Shown in pieces: positions 1-9,648 of a DNA stretch of 64,000 nucleotides (its first letter is position 1; each line of letters opens with the position of its first letter). Below the pieces are notes generated by a model, which saw nothing but the letters and a program-made list of their open reading frames with translations, was not told the DNA's origin and searched no databases. This stretch comes from Prauserella endophytica (GTDB taxonomy: Bacteria > Actinomycetota > Actinomycetes > Mycobacteriales > Pseudonocardiaceae): positions 124,001 to 188,000 of the forward strand of contig NZ_SWMS01000011.1 of NCBI RefSeq assembly GCF_005146945.1, written 5' to 3'. The translations under genes were made by a program, and so were the position numbers.

Positions 1-131
1 CGGTCGGCGGCCTCCTCGGCGGCCTCCCTGAGCTCCGCCTGCACCTGGTAGTTCAGTGCGTTGACCGGCGGGCGGTCGAGCCGGATCGTGCCGACCCCCG
101 CTTCGACCTCGAGACGTACGAACTCGCCCAC
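1..131 (-). CDS. Enoyl-CoA hydratase/isomerase family protein (5' part only)
   Basis: Only the first 43 codons lie in the window; the gene runs off the left edge. The N-terminus has the crotonase opening, with a hydrophobic strand (VGTIRLDRP) followed by PVNALN, the usual oxyanion-hole side of the family. Crotonases hydrate or isomerise acyl-CoA substrates, generally in beta-oxidation. A GTG start is chosen because AAGGAGG sits 5 nt upstream of it; the ATG 5 nt further upstream is in another frame. The family is clear from the N-terminus, but the specific reaction cannot be given. Confidence 0.8.
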   Translation of the reverse strand, partial: MGEFVRLEVEAGVGTIRLDRPPVNALNYQVQAELREAAEEAAD

Positions 132-166
132 GCCATCCTCCTTGACTGCTAGATGTTCACCGCACG

Positions 167-982
167 TTACCGGCGCCGGGCGAAGAATCGATCACCCGAA
201 CGTTCCAGAAGCAGGTCCTGCCCGAAGGTCGCGGACAGGTTCTCACTGGTCAGCACGTCGTCGAGCAGGCCGGCCGCCACCGCGCGGCCCTCGCCGAGCA
301 GCAGGGCGTGCGTGAAGCCGGGCGGGATCTCCTCGACGTGGTGGGTCACCAGAACCATCGCGGGGGCGTCCGGGTCGAGCGCGAGTGACGAAAGCCGCGC
401 CACCAGGTCCTCGCGGCCACCGAGGTCGAGGCCCGCGGCGGGCTCGTCGAGCAGGAGCAGCTCCGGGTCGGTCATCAGCGACCGGGCGATCAGCGTGCGT
501 TTGCGCTCGCCCTCCGACAGGGTGCCGTACATGCGGCCTGCGAGGTGGCCGATGCCGAGCGCGCCGAGCAGGTCGTCGGCGCGATCGGTGTCGAGCGAGT
601 CGTAGACCTCGCGCCAGCGGCCGAGCACGGCGTAGCCCGCGCTGACCACGACGTCGCGGACCTTTTCCTCCGGCGGCACGCGCCCGTTGATCGCGGCGGA
701 GGTGAACCCGATGCGGGGCCGCAGCTCGAAGACGTCCACGCGGCCGAGCCGCTCGCCCAGCACATGGACCGTGCCGCTCGTCGGGTGCAGCTCCGCGGCG
801 GCCAGCTTCAGCAGCGTCGTCTTGCCCGCGCCGTTGGGCCCGAGCACCACCCAGCGTTCGTCGAGCTCCACCGACCAGTCGAGGTCGGCGAGCAGCTTGT
901 TGCCGCCGCGCCGCACCTCGACGCCCGACAGGTGGACGACGAGATCGTCGAGGTTCTCCTGCACCGAGTTCACGTGGGCCAT
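167..982 (-). CDS. ABC transporter ATP-binding protein
   Basis: A 271-aa single-domain ABC ATPase. Walker A is GPNGAGKTT, the signature is LSEGERKR and Walker B is LLLLDEP, followed by the H-loop in LVTHH. The ATG at 982 (MAHVNSV) is preferred over an upstream in-frame start because homology to ABC ATPases begins shortly after it. There is no permease beside it, so it is either an orphan component working with a membrane partner elsewhere or a YbbL/ModF-like soluble ATPase. It lies 35 bp upstream of the enoyl-CoA hydratase gene on the same strand and 40 bp downstream of the glycogen phosphorylase gene. The substrate cannot be inferred. Confidence 0.85.
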   Translation of the reverse strand: MAHVNSVQENLDDLVVHLSGVEVRRGGNKLLADLDWSVELDERWVVLGPNGAGKTTLLKLAAAELHPTSGTVHVLGERLGRVDVFELRPRIGFTSAAINGRVPPEEKVRDVVVSAGYAVLGRWREVYDSLDTDRADDLLGALGIGHLAGRMYGTLSEGERKRTLIARSLMTDPELLLLDEPAAGLDLGGREDLVARLSSLALDPDAPAMVLVTHHVEEIPPGFTHALLLGEGRAVAAGLLDDVLTSENLSATFGQDLLLERSGDRFFARRR

Positions 983-1021
983 TGTCACCGACTCACCACG
1001 CACCGCTCGCACGACCCCGTG

Positions 1022-3577
1022 TCACGCGAGGACGACCTTTCCCAGCTCGGCGGGGCTGGCGAGCAGGCGATGTTTCGGCAGCACACGCACCGTGTAGCCC
1101 AGCGCGCCCGCGTGCGGCAACCGCAACGTGGCGTCGAACACACCGCGGCCGGCAGGCCGCATCGGCACGGTCACCACGTCCTCGAGGTCGTCGGTGTCCC
1201 CGACCCGGCCCACCACCGCCTGGACGTCCACTTCGGACTCGTCGAGCCCCGCGAGGTCGACCCCGGCCCGTACCCGCACGTCCCCGCCGACCACGAGCGC
1301 GTCGGCGCCCTCGACCACCAGCTCCGTGTCGAGCACGCGCACCCGGTTCCACGCGAGGTCCAGCCGCGTGCGGTACCCGGCGAACGCGCGGGAGCCGGCG
1401 TAGCCGTCCCGGCTCGCCTCGGCCACCATCGTCGCCGCGGGCAGGTAGTACGACTCGACGTACTCGCGCACCATCCGCGAGGCCTGCACGCGCGGGCCGA
1501 GCGTGCGGAGCGTGTGCCAGATCATGGACATCCAGCCCTTGGGCACGCCGGTGGCGTCGCGGTCGTAGAACAGCGGCGCGATCTGCTGGCCGAGGAGGTC
1601 GTACAGCGCGTCGGCCTCCAGGTCGTCGCGCAGCAGCGGGTCGGTGACGCCGTCCGCGGTGGGGATGGCCCAGCCGTTGCTGCCGTCGTAGTACTCGTCC
1701 CACCAGCCGTCCCTGATGGAGAGGTTGAGACAGCCGTTGAGAGCGGCCTTCATGCCCGACGTTCCACACGCCTCCAGCGGCCGCGTCGGGTTGTTCAACC
1801 ACACGTCGCAGCCCCGGTAGAGGTAGCGCGCCATCGACATGCCGTAGTCGGGCAGGAAGACGATCCGCTGGCGCACCGCGGGGTCGTCGACGAAGCGCAC
1901 GATCTGCTGGATGAGCGCCTTGCCGCCCTCGTCGGCCGGGTGGGACTTGCCCGCGACCACGATCTGGATGGGCCGCTCTTCGTCCAGCAGCAGGGCCCGC
2001 AGCCGCTCGGGGTCGCGCAGCATCAGCGTGAGCCGCTTGTAGGTCGGCACGCGGCGGGCGAAGCCGACCGTCAGCACGTCAGGGTCGAAGATGCGCTCGG
2101 TCCAGCCCAGCTCCAGCGCGGACGCACCCCGCTGCAGCCACGCGTCGCGCGCGCGGCGGCGCACCTCGGCGACGAGGTTGCCGCGCAGCTCGCGGCGCAG
2201 CTCCCACAGCTGCTCGTCGGTCACCGACTCGTCGATGCCGGCCTCGTGCCCGTCGTGACCCCACTCCTCGTCGCTGCCGCCGAGCAGCGCGCTCATCTCC
2301 CTGGCCACCCACGTCGGCCCGTGCACGCCGTTGGTCACCGAGCTGATCGGGACCTCGGCGACGTCGAAGCCCGGCCACAGGTTGGCGAACATCCGCCGCG
2401 ACACCCGGCCGTGCAGCGCGGAGACGCCGTTGGCGCGCTGGGCCAGCCGCAGCCCCATGTGCGCCATGTTGAACATGCCGGGGTTGTCCTCGGCGCCCAG
2501 CGCCAGCACCCGCCGAGGGTCGACGTTCGGCAGCAGCCGCCCGTCGCCGAAGTAGTGCTGCACCAGGTCGACGGGGAACCGGTCGATCCCGGCCGACACC
2601 GGGGTGTGCGTGGTGAACACCGTCCCCGCGCGCACCGCCGAGAGCGCCTCGTCGAAGGTCAGCTGCCCGTCAGCGAGGATCTCGCGAGCCCGTTCCAGGC
2701 CGAGGAACCCGGCGTGGCCCTCATTGGTGTGGAACACCTCGGGCTGAGGGTGCCCGGTCAGCTCGCAGTAGCGCCGCACCGCGCGCATCCCGCCGATGCC
2801 GGCGAGGATCTCCTGCCGGATGCGGTGGTTGGCGTCGCCGCCGTAGAGGCGGTCGGTGACACCGCGCAGGTCCTCGTCGTTGCTCTCGACGTCGGTGTCG
2901 AGCAGCAGCAGCGATACGCGGCCGACGCTCGCCTTCCAGATCTGCGCGTGCAGCTCGCGGCCGCCGGGCATCGCGACGTGCACCACCACGGGCTCGCCCG
3001 ACGGCTCGGTGAGCAGCTCCAGTGGCAGCCCGCTCGGGTCGATCACCGGGTAGTGCTCGATCTGCCAGCCGTCGAGCGAGAGCGACTGGCGGAAGTAGCC
3101 CGCCCGGTAGAGCGGTCCGACGCCGATCATCGGCACGCCGAGGTCGGAGGCGGCCTTGAGGTGGTCGCCCGCGAGCACGCCGAGGCCACCCGAGTAGTTC
3201 GGCAGTGCCTCGTGCACGCCGAACTCCATCGAGAAGTAGGCGATGGCGTCCGGCGCCCGGTGCCCGTTCTCGTCCCCGGCTGCCCTGCGCTGGTACCAGC
3301 GCGGCTCGGTGAGGTAGCGCTCGAGATCCTCGATCGCGTCCCTCGTCCTGGCGAGGAAGTCCTCGTCGGCGGCGAGCTCCTCCAGGCGCGCCGCCGGGAT
3401 CTCGGTGAGCATCCGCAGCGGGTCCCGGATGCGCCGGAACAGGGCGTCGTCCATGGAGGCGAACAGGTCGCGGGTCGGCGGATGCCATGTCCAGCGCAGG
3501 TTGGTCGCCAGCGCCGTCAGGCCCGTCAGCTGATCAGGCACGCGTGCGTGCACCGTGAACCGGCGGACTGCTCTCAT
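1022..3577 (-). CDS. glgP: Alpha-glucan (glycogen/maltodextrin) phosphorylase
   Basis: An 851-aa protein of the actinobacterial and thermophile GlgP type, with the N-terminal DUF3417 region (WTWHPPTRDLF) before the catalytic fold. It phosphorolyses alpha-1,4-glucan to glucose-1-phosphate in the cytoplasm. Visible family motifs are FSMEFG, the active-site stretch NGVSALHG, the IQIVVAGK strand and, near the C-terminus, the PLP-binding block GTSGMKAALNG with its lysine, followed by DGWWDEYY. Start chosen at ATG 3577 (MRAVRRFTVHA); an ATG 20 codons upstream would add residues unlike the family. It is divergent from the zinc peptidase gene, with which it shares a roughly 77-bp promoter gap. Confidence 0.93.
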   Translation of the reverse strand: MRAVRRFTVHARVPDQLTGLTALATNLRWTWHPPTRDLFASMDDALFRRIRDPLRMLTEIPAARLEELAADEDFLARTRDAIEDLERYLTEPRWYQRRAAGDENGHRAPDAIAYFSMEFGVHEALPNYSGGLGVLAGDHLKAASDLGVPMIGVGPLYRAGYFRQSLSLDGWQIEHYPVIDPSGLPLELLTEPSGEPVVVHVAMPGGRELHAQIWKASVGRVSLLLLDTDVESNDEDLRGVTDRLYGGDANHRIRQEILAGIGGMRAVRRYCELTGHPQPEVFHTNEGHAGFLGLERAREILADGQLTFDEALSAVRAGTVFTTHTPVSAGIDRFPVDLVQHYFGDGRLLPNVDPRRVLALGAEDNPGMFNMAHMGLRLAQRANGVSALHGRVSRRMFANLWPGFDVAEVPISSVTNGVHGPTWVAREMSALLGGSDEEWGHDGHEAGIDESVTDEQLWELRRELRGNLVAEVRRRARDAWLQRGASALELGWTERIFDPDVLTVGFARRVPTYKRLTLMLRDPERLRALLLDEERPIQIVVAGKSHPADEGGKALIQQIVRFVDDPAVRQRIVFLPDYGMSMARYLYRGCDVWLNNPTRPLEACGTSGMKAALNGCLNLSIRDGWWDEYYDGSNGWAIPTADGVTDPLLRDDLEADALYDLLGQQIAPLFYDRDATGVPKGWMSMIWHTLRTLGPRVQASRMVREYVESYYLPAATMVAEASRDGYAGSRAFAGYRTRLDLAWNRVRVLDTELVVEGADALVVGGDVRVRAGVDLAGLDESEVDVQAVVGRVGDTDDLEDVVTVPMRPAGRGVFDATLRLPHAGALGYTVRVLPKHRLLASPAELGKVVLA

Positions 3578-3654
3578 GAAGAGCGACCATACTGACTTCT
3601 CCTGATCGGTGATTCCGCGCGTACGCACGAAGGTCACTCAGTAAGGTGCGGTTC

Positions 3655-5115
3655 ATGAACAACACTGGGGGGCGCGGCGCCCGTCGCAGAGCGCTGATCA
3701 CCGGGCTCACCGCCGTCGCCGCGCTGCTGGCGACCGCGTGCGGCGAGGAGACCAGGGGGCAGCTGCAGACCGCGGGCGACATCGCCGGTCTGCCCGTCAC
3801 GCACTTCGAGAGCGGCCTCAAGCCAGACGCCCCCAAGCCGGAGCTGCGGGTACGCAACGCGAGCGACAGCCAGGAGGACCAGCTGGCGATCGCCGCGATC
3901 GCCGACGTCAGTGACTACTGGGCGCAGGAGATGCCAGTCCACTGGGGCGAGGAGTTCCAGCCAGTCGCGCAGCTGTTGTCGTACGACCCGAACGAGGCCG
4001 AGATCGAGGTCTGCGGCGCCACCACGGCCGACGCGGCGATGAACGCCTTCTACTGCCCGCCGGAGGACCTGGTCGCGTGGGACCGGGGCCTGCTGCTGCC
4101 CCTGCTGCGGGAGCGGTTCGGGCCGATGGCGATCGTCACCGTGCTCGGCCACGAGTTCGGTCACGCCATCCAGTTCCGGCTCGGCGACAAGGCCGGTGTG
4201 GACGAGTCGACCTCGACGATCGTGAAGGAGCAGCAGGCCGACTGCTTCACCGGCTCCTACTTCCGCTGGATCGCCGAGGACAAGAGCAAGTACTTCACGG
4301 TGTCCACTTCGGAGGGCCTGAACCAGGTGCTCGCGTCGATGTTCTTCATCCGCGACGAGGCGGGCCAGTCGGCCTCCGAGCAGGGCGCGCACGGCACGGC
4401 GTTCGACCGCACCTACGCCTTCCAGCTGGGCTTCGAGCAGGGCGCCAAGGAGTGCGCCGGCATCAACCAGGAGAACGTCGACGCCCGCATCACGGAGCAG
4501 CCGTTCCACTCCGGTGACGACGGGTCGGGCGACATCACGATCGACGAGCGGAGCGTCGGGCTGCTGCAGCAGAGCCTCGACGAGGCGTTCGCGGGCGCAG
4601 GCGTGGAGCCGCCACAGATCGTGGACGACGGCGGCGAGTGCGACAGCGGCAACAGCACACCGCCCGCGTCGTACTGCGCCGACACCAACACGGTGAGCAT
4701 CGACATGGATGAGCTCGCCGCGATCGGCCAGCCCGTGGACCGGGCGGCCGAGTTCCAGGGCACCGAGTCGGCAGGCGGGCTCGGCGACTTCGCCGCCTTC
4801 AGCGAGATCGCCTCGCGCTACACGCAGGGGATCCAGAAGGGCGTGGGGGCGTCGCTGGACAGCGCCAACGCGGGCCTGCGCACGTCCTGCCTCGTCGGCG
4901 CGTGGGCCGGGGTGATCAAGGACCCGGGCAGCGGCAACACGCTCGTCCTCTCCTCCGGTGACCTCGACGAGGCCATCGCCGAGCTGCTCCAGCCGCGCAG
5001 CCTGCTCGCCGCCGACGTGAACGGCCACCCGGTCGCCAACGGATTCGCCCGCGTCGAGTCGCTGCGGCTCGGCTACTTCGAGGGCTCCTCGGCCTGCACG
5101 CAGAACTACGGCTGA
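3655..5115 (+). CDS. Neutral zinc metallopeptidase lipoprotein
   Basis: A 486-aa secreted protein. The N-terminus has arginines, a hydrophobic stretch and a lipobox-like LLATAC-G, implying lipid anchoring outside the cell membrane. The catalytic zinc motif is GHEFGH (HExxH), in the context typical of the putative neutral zinc metallopeptidase family (YpfJ type, PF04228). Substrate unknown. ATG 3655 is favoured over the in-frame GTG at 3646 because AAGGTG lies 7 nt before it. It converges with the thioredoxin-like gene and the two share a strong hairpin terminator. Confidence 0.85.
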   Translation: MNNTGGRGARRRALITGLTAVAALLATACGEETRGQLQTAGDIAGLPVTHFESGLKPDAPKPELRVRNASDSQEDQLAIAAIADVSDYWAQEMPVHWGEEFQPVAQLLSYDPNEAEIEVCGATTADAAMNAFYCPPEDLVAWDRGLLLPLLRERFGPMAIVTVLGHEFGHAIQFRLGDKAGVDESTSTIVKEQQADCFTGSYFRWIAEDKSKYFTVSTSEGLNQVLASMFFIRDEAGQSASEQGAHGTAFDRTYAFQLGFEQGAKECAGINQENVDARITEQPFHSGDDGSGDITIDERSVGLLQQSLDEAFAGAGVEPPQIVDDGGECDSGNSTPPASYCADTNTVSIDMDELAAIGQPVDRAAEFQGTESAGGLGDFAAFSEIASRYTQGIQKGVGASLDSANAGLRTSCLVGAWAGVIKDPGSGNTLVLSSGDLDEAIAELLQPRSLLAADVNGHPVANGFARVESLRLGYFEGSSACTQNYG

Positions 5116-5130
5116 CCGCGCTCAGCGAAA

Positions 5131-5160
5131 CGGCCCCTCCCCTGCGCGGGTGAGGGGCCG
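5131..5160. terminator. Bidirectional hairpin terminator
   Basis: Arms CGGCCCCTC (5131-5139) and GAGGGGCCG (5152-5160) form a perfect 9-bp stem that can extend through the CCC/GGG bases of the loop. It lies exactly between two convergent stop codons. There is no long T-tract, as usual in high-GC actinomycetes. Confidence 0.75.
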
Positions 5161-5174
5161 TCGCCGTGTTCGGC

Positions 5175-6143
5175 TCAGAACAGGGCGCTGGCGAGGTCGC
5201 GGCGCGCCTTGATGACCCGCTCGTCGGCGGGGTCGAACAGGTCGAACAACCCCACGAGGTGCTCCCGGACCCGGTTGCGGTCGTCGCCGCTGGTGCGCCG
5301 GATGGCCGCGATGAGGCGGGCGAATCCGTCCTCGACCTGGCTCTGTGCGACCTCGAAGTCGGCGGCGGCGAGCTGGGCGTCCAGGTTGCCGGGGTCGGCC
5401 TCGGCCTTGGCCACCGCCGAGGGGTCGGTCTGGGTCGCCCGCGCGGCGAAGCGGACCTGCACGAGCGCGGCCTTGGCCAGCTCGTTGCCGGGCTCGGTGT
5501 CCAGGATGCGCTGGTAGGCGGCTTCGGCGGCGGCGAAGTCACCGCGCTCGAAAGCCTCCTCCGCCTCGGTGAAGCGCGGGTCCTCGGGCTCCTCGACGGG
5601 CTCGCCACCACCCTGCTCGGCCGCCCTGATGCCGGGCAGCTTGTCGCGCAGCGCGTCGCGCAGCTGCTGCAGCCACTGCCGGATCTGCGGCTCCGGCAGC
5701 GCCCCCGAGAAGGCGTCGACGGGCTGCCCGCCCGCGATGGCGACCACCGTGGGGATCGACTGCACCCCGAACAGCTGCGAGATGCGCGGGTTGGCGTCCA
5801 CGTCGATCTTGGCGAGCACCCACGCGCCGTTGCCCTCGGCGGCCAGCTTCTCCAGCACCGGGCTCAGCTGCTTGCACGGCCCGCACCAGTCGGCCCAGAG
5901 GTCCACGACCACCAGGTTCTGCAGCGACCGTTCCACGACCTCGGCCTGGAACGTCGCCTCTGAGACGTCGATGACGTGCGGGCCGCCGCCTCCGGCAGGC
6001 GGCCCCGCCGGCTGCGCACCGTCCTGCGGCGGCTGCTGGCGGGCCGCGTCGGCCCGCGCCTTGAGCCCGGAGAGGTCGACCGCGCCGGAGAGCGCCGCGG
6101 ACACCGCGGGCGAGTTTCCTGCTGATCCACGTGGCTGTGTCAC
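5175..6143 (-). CDS. Thioredoxin-domain protein with C-terminal TPR region (YbbN/CnoX-like)
   Basis: 322 aa. After a Pro/Gly-rich linker of about 55 residues there is a thioredoxin fold with the redox motif WADWCGPCK and the cis-Pro strand SIPTVV. The remaining 150 residues are helical ([20 protein letters not shown]), matching the TPR-like region of the YbbN/CnoX co-chaperedoxin family. Such proteins protect clients from oxidative aggregation in the cytoplasm. GTG start; a weak GGA lies just upstream. Nothing in the neighbourhood specifies a partner. Confidence 0.87.
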   Translation of the reverse strand: MTQPRGSAGNSPAVSAALSGAVDLSGLKARADAARQQPPQDGAQPAGPPAGGGGPHVIDVSEATFQAEVVERSLQNLVVVDLWADWCGPCKQLSPVLEKLAAEGNGAWVLAKIDVDANPRISQLFGVQSIPTVVAIAGGQPVDAFSGALPEPQIRQWLQQLRDALRDKLPGIRAAEQGGGEPVEEPEDPRFTEAEEAFERGDFAAAEAAYQRILDTEPGNELAKAALVQVRFAARATQTDPSAVAKAEADPGNLDAQLAAADFEVAQSQVEDGFARLIAAIRRTSGDDRNRVREHLVGLFDLFDPADERVIKARRDLASALF

Positions 6144-6196
6144 GGTTCCATCCTGGCACGGACGCGCGGCGACTTCACCGCTGGTCGGGAGGTCGG

Positions 6197-6502
6197 TCAG
6201 GCGCCGCCCTTCAGGTGCTGCTCGACGCGCTCCACCTTCGCGTCGAGCTGGCCCTCGTAGCCGGGCCGGATATCGGCCTTGAGCACCAGGCTGACGCGGG
6301 GCGCGCCCTCACCCGCCGCCTCGACAGCGCGCTTGACCACGTCCATCACCTCGTCCCACTCGCCCTCGATGTTGGTGAACATGGGCCCGGTCGAGTTCGG
6401 CAGACCGGACTCGCGGACGACGCGGACCGCGCGGGCCACGGCCTCGCTCACCCCGCCATCGGAATCCCCGCTCGCGGGGCTGACGCTGAACGCGACGATC
6501 AT
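6197..6502 (-). CDS. MTH1187/YkoF-like thiamine-binding family protein (UPF0045)
   Basis: A 101-aa single-domain protein starting MIVAFSVSP, with the [19 protein letters not shown] helix and the terminal VERVEQHL typical of the MTH1187 family. Members are small ferredoxin-like-fold oligomers, some of which bind thiamine or related ligands. ATG 6502 is set by GGAGG 5 nt upstream; an ATG four codons further upstream lacks a ribosome site. It is divergent from the MarR gene across 68 bp, which may hold shared regulatory sites, although no clear palindrome was seen. Confidence 0.75.
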   Translation of the reverse strand: MIVAFSVSPASGDSDGGVSEAVARAVRVVRESGLPNSTGPMFTNIEGEWDEVMDVVKRAVEAAGEGAPRVSLVLKADIRPGYEGQLDAKVERVEQHLKGGA

Positions 6503-6570
6503 GTGTTCCTCCAAGTAGTGAGCGACACCGGTCCCCAGCTTGCCGACAGTCGCTGCTAACTTCGAGGCCC

Positions 6571-7071
6571 ATGAACCGTCCGTTGCCGTTCGACCCGATC
6601 GCGCGCGCGGCGCAGCTGTGGGAGGACCGCATCGGGCCCTCCGGAACCATGGCCGCCGTGACCGGCCTGATGCGGGTGCAGCAGATCGTCCAGTCCGCCG
6701 TCGACGGCGCGCTCAAGCCGCACGGCCTGACGTTCGCGCGCTACGAGGCGCTGGTGCTGCTGACGTTCGCCCGCAGCACGAGCCTGCCTATGCGCGTGAT
6801 GGGGGAACGACTGCAGCTGCATCCCACGAGCGTCACGAACATCGTGGACCGGCTGGAGAAGGACGGCCTGGTCAAGCGGCTGCCACACCCGACGGACCGG
6901 CGCACCACGCTCGTCGAGATCACCGACGAGGGGCGCGTGCGGCGCGAGCAGGCGACCAAGGCGGTCACGGCGATCGACTTCGGGCTGGTCGGCCTCACCT
7001 CACGGCAGACCGACCAGCTCACCGAGCTGCTGACGAAGGTCCGCAAGGCAGCGGGCGACTTCGCCGAGTGA
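6571..7071 (+). CDS. MarR-family transcriptional regulator
   Basis: A 166-aa winged-helix protein. The core runs from LTFARYEALVLL through the recognition helix region LHPTSVTNIVDRLEKDGLV to the wing DRRTTLVEITDEG, as in MarR dimers that bind palindromes and sense phenolics or oxidants. It has a long N-terminal helix before the domain. The divergent thiamine-binding-like gene is its nearest possible target. The ligand cannot be inferred. Confidence 0.87.
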   Translation: MNRPLPFDPIARAAQLWEDRIGPSGTMAAVTGLMRVQQIVQSAVDGALKPHGLTFARYEALVLLTFARSTSLPMRVMGERLQLHPTSVTNIVDRLEKDGLVKRLPHPTDRRTTLVEITDEGRVRREQATKAVTAIDFGLVGLTSRQTDQLTELLTKVRKAAGDFAE

Positions 7072-7089
7072 GCCCTGGCGCCGGGCGCC

Positions 7090-7458
7090 TCAGGCGTTGG
7101 CGGGCTCCGGCTCCTTCGCCACGAACAGGCCCGTGCCGCCGTTGCGCAGGCGCTCGGGGCCGTCGAGACGGCCGCGGCGCAGCGCCCACTTCTCGAAGAT
7201 CCACGTGAACAGCGGCGGGATGCTCGCGAGCAGTGCGACGACCAGGACCCTCCAGGACCAGCCCAGCGGGCGGAACACCGCGAGCGTCACCGCGAGGTAG
7301 AGGACGAACATGACGCCGTGCACCATGCCCAGCACGGGCACGCCGCCCTCGCCGAGCTCCACGACGTACTTCAGGAACATGCCGATCAGCAGGCCGGCCC
7401 AGGAGAAGGCTTCGGCAACGGCGACCACGCGGAACAAGACGCCAGCCTTGTTCGACAA
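7090..7458 (-). CDS. DUF3817 integral membrane protein
   Basis: About 122 aa with three to four hydrophobic segments (GVLFRVVAVAEAFSWAGLLIGMF, VHGVMFVLYLAVTLAVF, VLVVALLASIPPLFTWIFE), matching small DUF3817 membrane proteins. Function unknown. A TTG start at 7458 is proposed because AAGGAGG lies 5 nt before it; the in-frame GTG at 7476 lies upstream of that ribosome site. It converges with the MarR gene with an 18-bp gap. Confidence 0.7.
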   Translation of the reverse strand: MSNKAGVLFRVVAVAEAFSWAGLLIGMFLKYVVELGEGGVPVLGMVHGVMFVLYLAVTLAVFRPLGWSWRVLVVALLASIPPLFTWIFEKWALRRGRLDGPERLRNGGTGLFVAKEPEPANA

Positions 7459-7614
7459 GGGTTCCTCCTTGATCACGAAAAACCGCCCGAACAGCGGCCG
7501 CGAATACAGTTTCTGTCCACGTCAACCACGCTGTCGGACGTCTCGATACCAGTGTGATGCGTGATGGCCATCACCGGGCCACCGGGGGCTCGTGATCATC
7601 ACCACCGCGGCGCG

Positions 7615-8709
7615 TCACGCTTCCCAGCGGAACACCTTCGCCGCTATGAGGCCGACGACCGCCGTGAACCCGAGCAGCACCATGGCGGGCAGCAGGAGCG
7701 CGCCGATGCCCTGGTCACGCACCATCACGTCGAGCATCCCCTCGTTGAGGTGGCGCATCGGGAAGATCAGCGACACGTTCTGCAGCCACTGCGGGATGGC
7801 GTCGAGCGGCAGCAGCGCGCCCGAGAGGAACGCCATCGGCAGCGTGATGAGGTTGGCCACACCGCTGGCGGCTTCCTCGGTCTTGCAGAAGGCGCCGACG
7901 AGCATGCCGATCGCGAAGAACGAGAGCGTGCCGAGCAACAGCAAGGGGATCGCCAGCCACCACTGCCCCGACAGCCGCAGCCCGAACACGGGCAGCATCG
8001 CCACGCCCACGAACACCACGAACTGCAGCACGGCCACGCCGAGCGCCACGAGCAGCCGCGAGCCCAGGACGGTCACCGGCCGCACCGGAGCCAGCCGCAG
8101 CCTGCGCAGCACCTGCTTCTTGCGCCAGTTCACGAACGTCAGCGCGGCACCGAACACGGCGGAGATCGAGATCGCCCACGACATGATTCCCGGCGTCAGG
8201 TACTGGATGGGCTTGAGCGACTCGTCCTCCACCTGCGCGGAGTCGAGCGTGAACCGCGGAGCCTGCCCGGTGGCGGCGATGTTGGCCTGGTTCACCACGC
8301 CGGCGACGAGGCCGTTGACCACCCCGGCCTGCGTCCGGTCGCTCGCGGCGAAGCGCAACGTGATCGTGTCGCCGTTCTGCTCGACGTAGGCGGGCAGGTC
8401 GCCGTCTCGCACCTGCTCGCGCGCGGCCTCGGCCGAGTCGAGCCGCGTCAGCTCCACGGCGTCGGACCGTTCGAGCGCGGAGATCACCGGGCCGTCGCCG
8501 ACGACGCCGATCGAGGTCCGGGAGACGCCCTCGTTGCCGAAGAGCAGCCCGAAGAGCACCAGGAACATCATCGGGAACAGGAAGGTGAAGAACAGCGTCG
8601 CCTTGTCCCGGATGAAGCCGAGGAAGCCCGCCTTCGACAGAGCCAGGAACGCCGAGGACGGCGCAGGGCGCGCCGCCGTGCGCTCGCGGAGGTTCGCGGT
8701 GAGGGTCAT
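7615..8709 (-). CDS. ABC-2 type transporter permease
   Basis: 364 aa with the ABC-2 exporter layout: one membrane helix near residues 40-60 (LFFTFLFPMMFLVLFGLLFG), an extracytoplasmic domain of about 150 residues, then five C-terminal helices beginning at YLTPGIMSWAISISAVFGAA. The partner ATPase gene precedes it and overlaps by 4 bp (ATGA), so the two are translated together. Such pairs export drugs, lipids or peptides; the substrate is unknown. Confidence 0.88.
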   Translation of the reverse strand: MTLTANLRERTAARPAPSSAFLALSKAGFLGFIRDKATLFFTFLFPMMFLVLFGLLFGNEGVSRTSIGVVGDGPVISALERSDAVELTRLDSAEAAREQVRDGDLPAYVEQNGDTITLRFAASDRTQAGVVNGLVAGVVNQANIAATGQAPRFTLDSAQVEDESLKPIQYLTPGIMSWAISISAVFGAALTFVNWRKKQVLRRLRLAPVRPVTVLGSRLLVALGVAVLQFVVFVGVAMLPVFGLRLSGQWWLAIPLLLLGTLSFFAIGMLVGAFCKTEEAASGVANLITLPMAFLSGALLPLDAIPQWLQNVSLIFPMRHLNEGMLDVMVRDQGIGALLLPAMVLLGFTAVVGLIAAKVFRWEA

Positions 8710-9614
8710 GCCCGGTACTCCCGTCCCGTCAGCTCGAGGAACACGTCCTCCAGCGTCGCCGTCCGAACCTGCAGCCCGTCGAGCGTGCCGCGCTCGGCCA
8801 GTGCCGACAGCAGCGGCGCGGGCGAGCGCGTGGAGATGGTGAGCGACAGGTCGTCCTCGGCGACCTGGTCGGCGCCGGGCAGGGCACGGGCCTGCTCGGC
8901 GGGCAGCGCGCCGCGCTCCAGGATCACGCGCGTGGCGGCGTCGAGGTCGCGGACGAGCCGGGCGGGCGGGTCAAGGGCGAGGATCCGGCCGTGGTCCATG
9001 ATCGCCACGCGATCGCACAGCACTTCGGCCTCGTCGAGGTAATGGGTCGTGTAGACGATCGTCTTGCCGCGCGCCTGGACTTCGCGCAGGACGTCCCACA
9101 GGTTGCGCCGCGCCTGCGGGTCGAGTGCCGCGGTCGGCTCGTCCAGGAAGACGATGTCCGGGTCGTGGACCAGGGCGCACGCGATCGAGAGCCGCTGCCG
9201 CTGGCCGCCGGAGAGCTTCGCCTCGAGGGTGGCCGCCTTCTCGGTGAGCCCGACGAGCTCCAGCACCTCGTCCACGCGCGAGGCGCTGACGCCGTAGAGG
9301 GCGCCGAACGTCTCCAGCTGCTCGCGCGCGGTCAGCCTGTCGAAGAACGCCGACGCCTGCAGCTGCACGCCGATGCGGGGCAGGAGCGCGATGTTGCGCG
9401 GCCACGGTGACTCGCCGAGCAGGCGCACGGTTCCGGAGTCGGGCTCGCGCAGGCCCTCGGCGATCTCCAGCGTCGTGGTCTTGCCCGCACCGTTCGGGCC
9501 GAGGATGCCGAAGAACTCGCCTTCGGCCACGTCGAACGAGACGCCGTCGACCGCGCGGAGGTCGCCGTAGTTGAGATGGATGCCGGACACGCTGAGTGCC
9601 GAGGACGTGGCCAT
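8706..9614 (-). CDS. ABC transporter ATP-binding protein of the ABC-2 exporter
   Basis: 302 aa. Walker A is GPNGAGKTT, signature LSGGQRQR, Walker B IVFLDEP, then ALDPQARR and the H-loop in YTTHYLDEAE, typical of DrrA/CcmA-like exporters. A C-terminal domain of about 80 residues follows the ATPase core, as in DrrA. Start at ATG 9614 (MATSSALSVSG). It is divergent from the LacI gene with about 74 bp between starts, so the LacI promoter and the exporter promoter share this gap. Confidence 0.88.
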   Translation of the reverse strand: MATSSALSVSGIHLNYGDLRAVDGVSFDVAEGEFFGILGPNGAGKTTTLEIAEGLREPDSGTVRLLGESPWPRNIALLPRIGVQLQASAFFDRLTAREQLETFGALYGVSASRVDEVLELVGLTEKAATLEAKLSGGQRQRLSIACALVHDPDIVFLDEPTAALDPQARRNLWDVLREVQARGKTIVYTTHYLDEAEVLCDRVAIMDHGRILALDPPARLVRDLDAATRVILERGALPAEQARALPGADQVAEDDLSLTISTRSPAPLLSALAERGTLDGLQVRTATLEDVFLELTGREYRA

Positions 9615-9648
9615 GGCACGGACATTAGCGACCGCGCCAGACATCCGG

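Noticed and set aside
545-3595. A 1,016-codon open frame on the plus strand opposite glgP
   Set aside because: Composition is Arg/His/Pro/Ala/Val-rich without any domain, and the opposite strand encodes a full GlgP. Long antisense frames are expected at this GC content.
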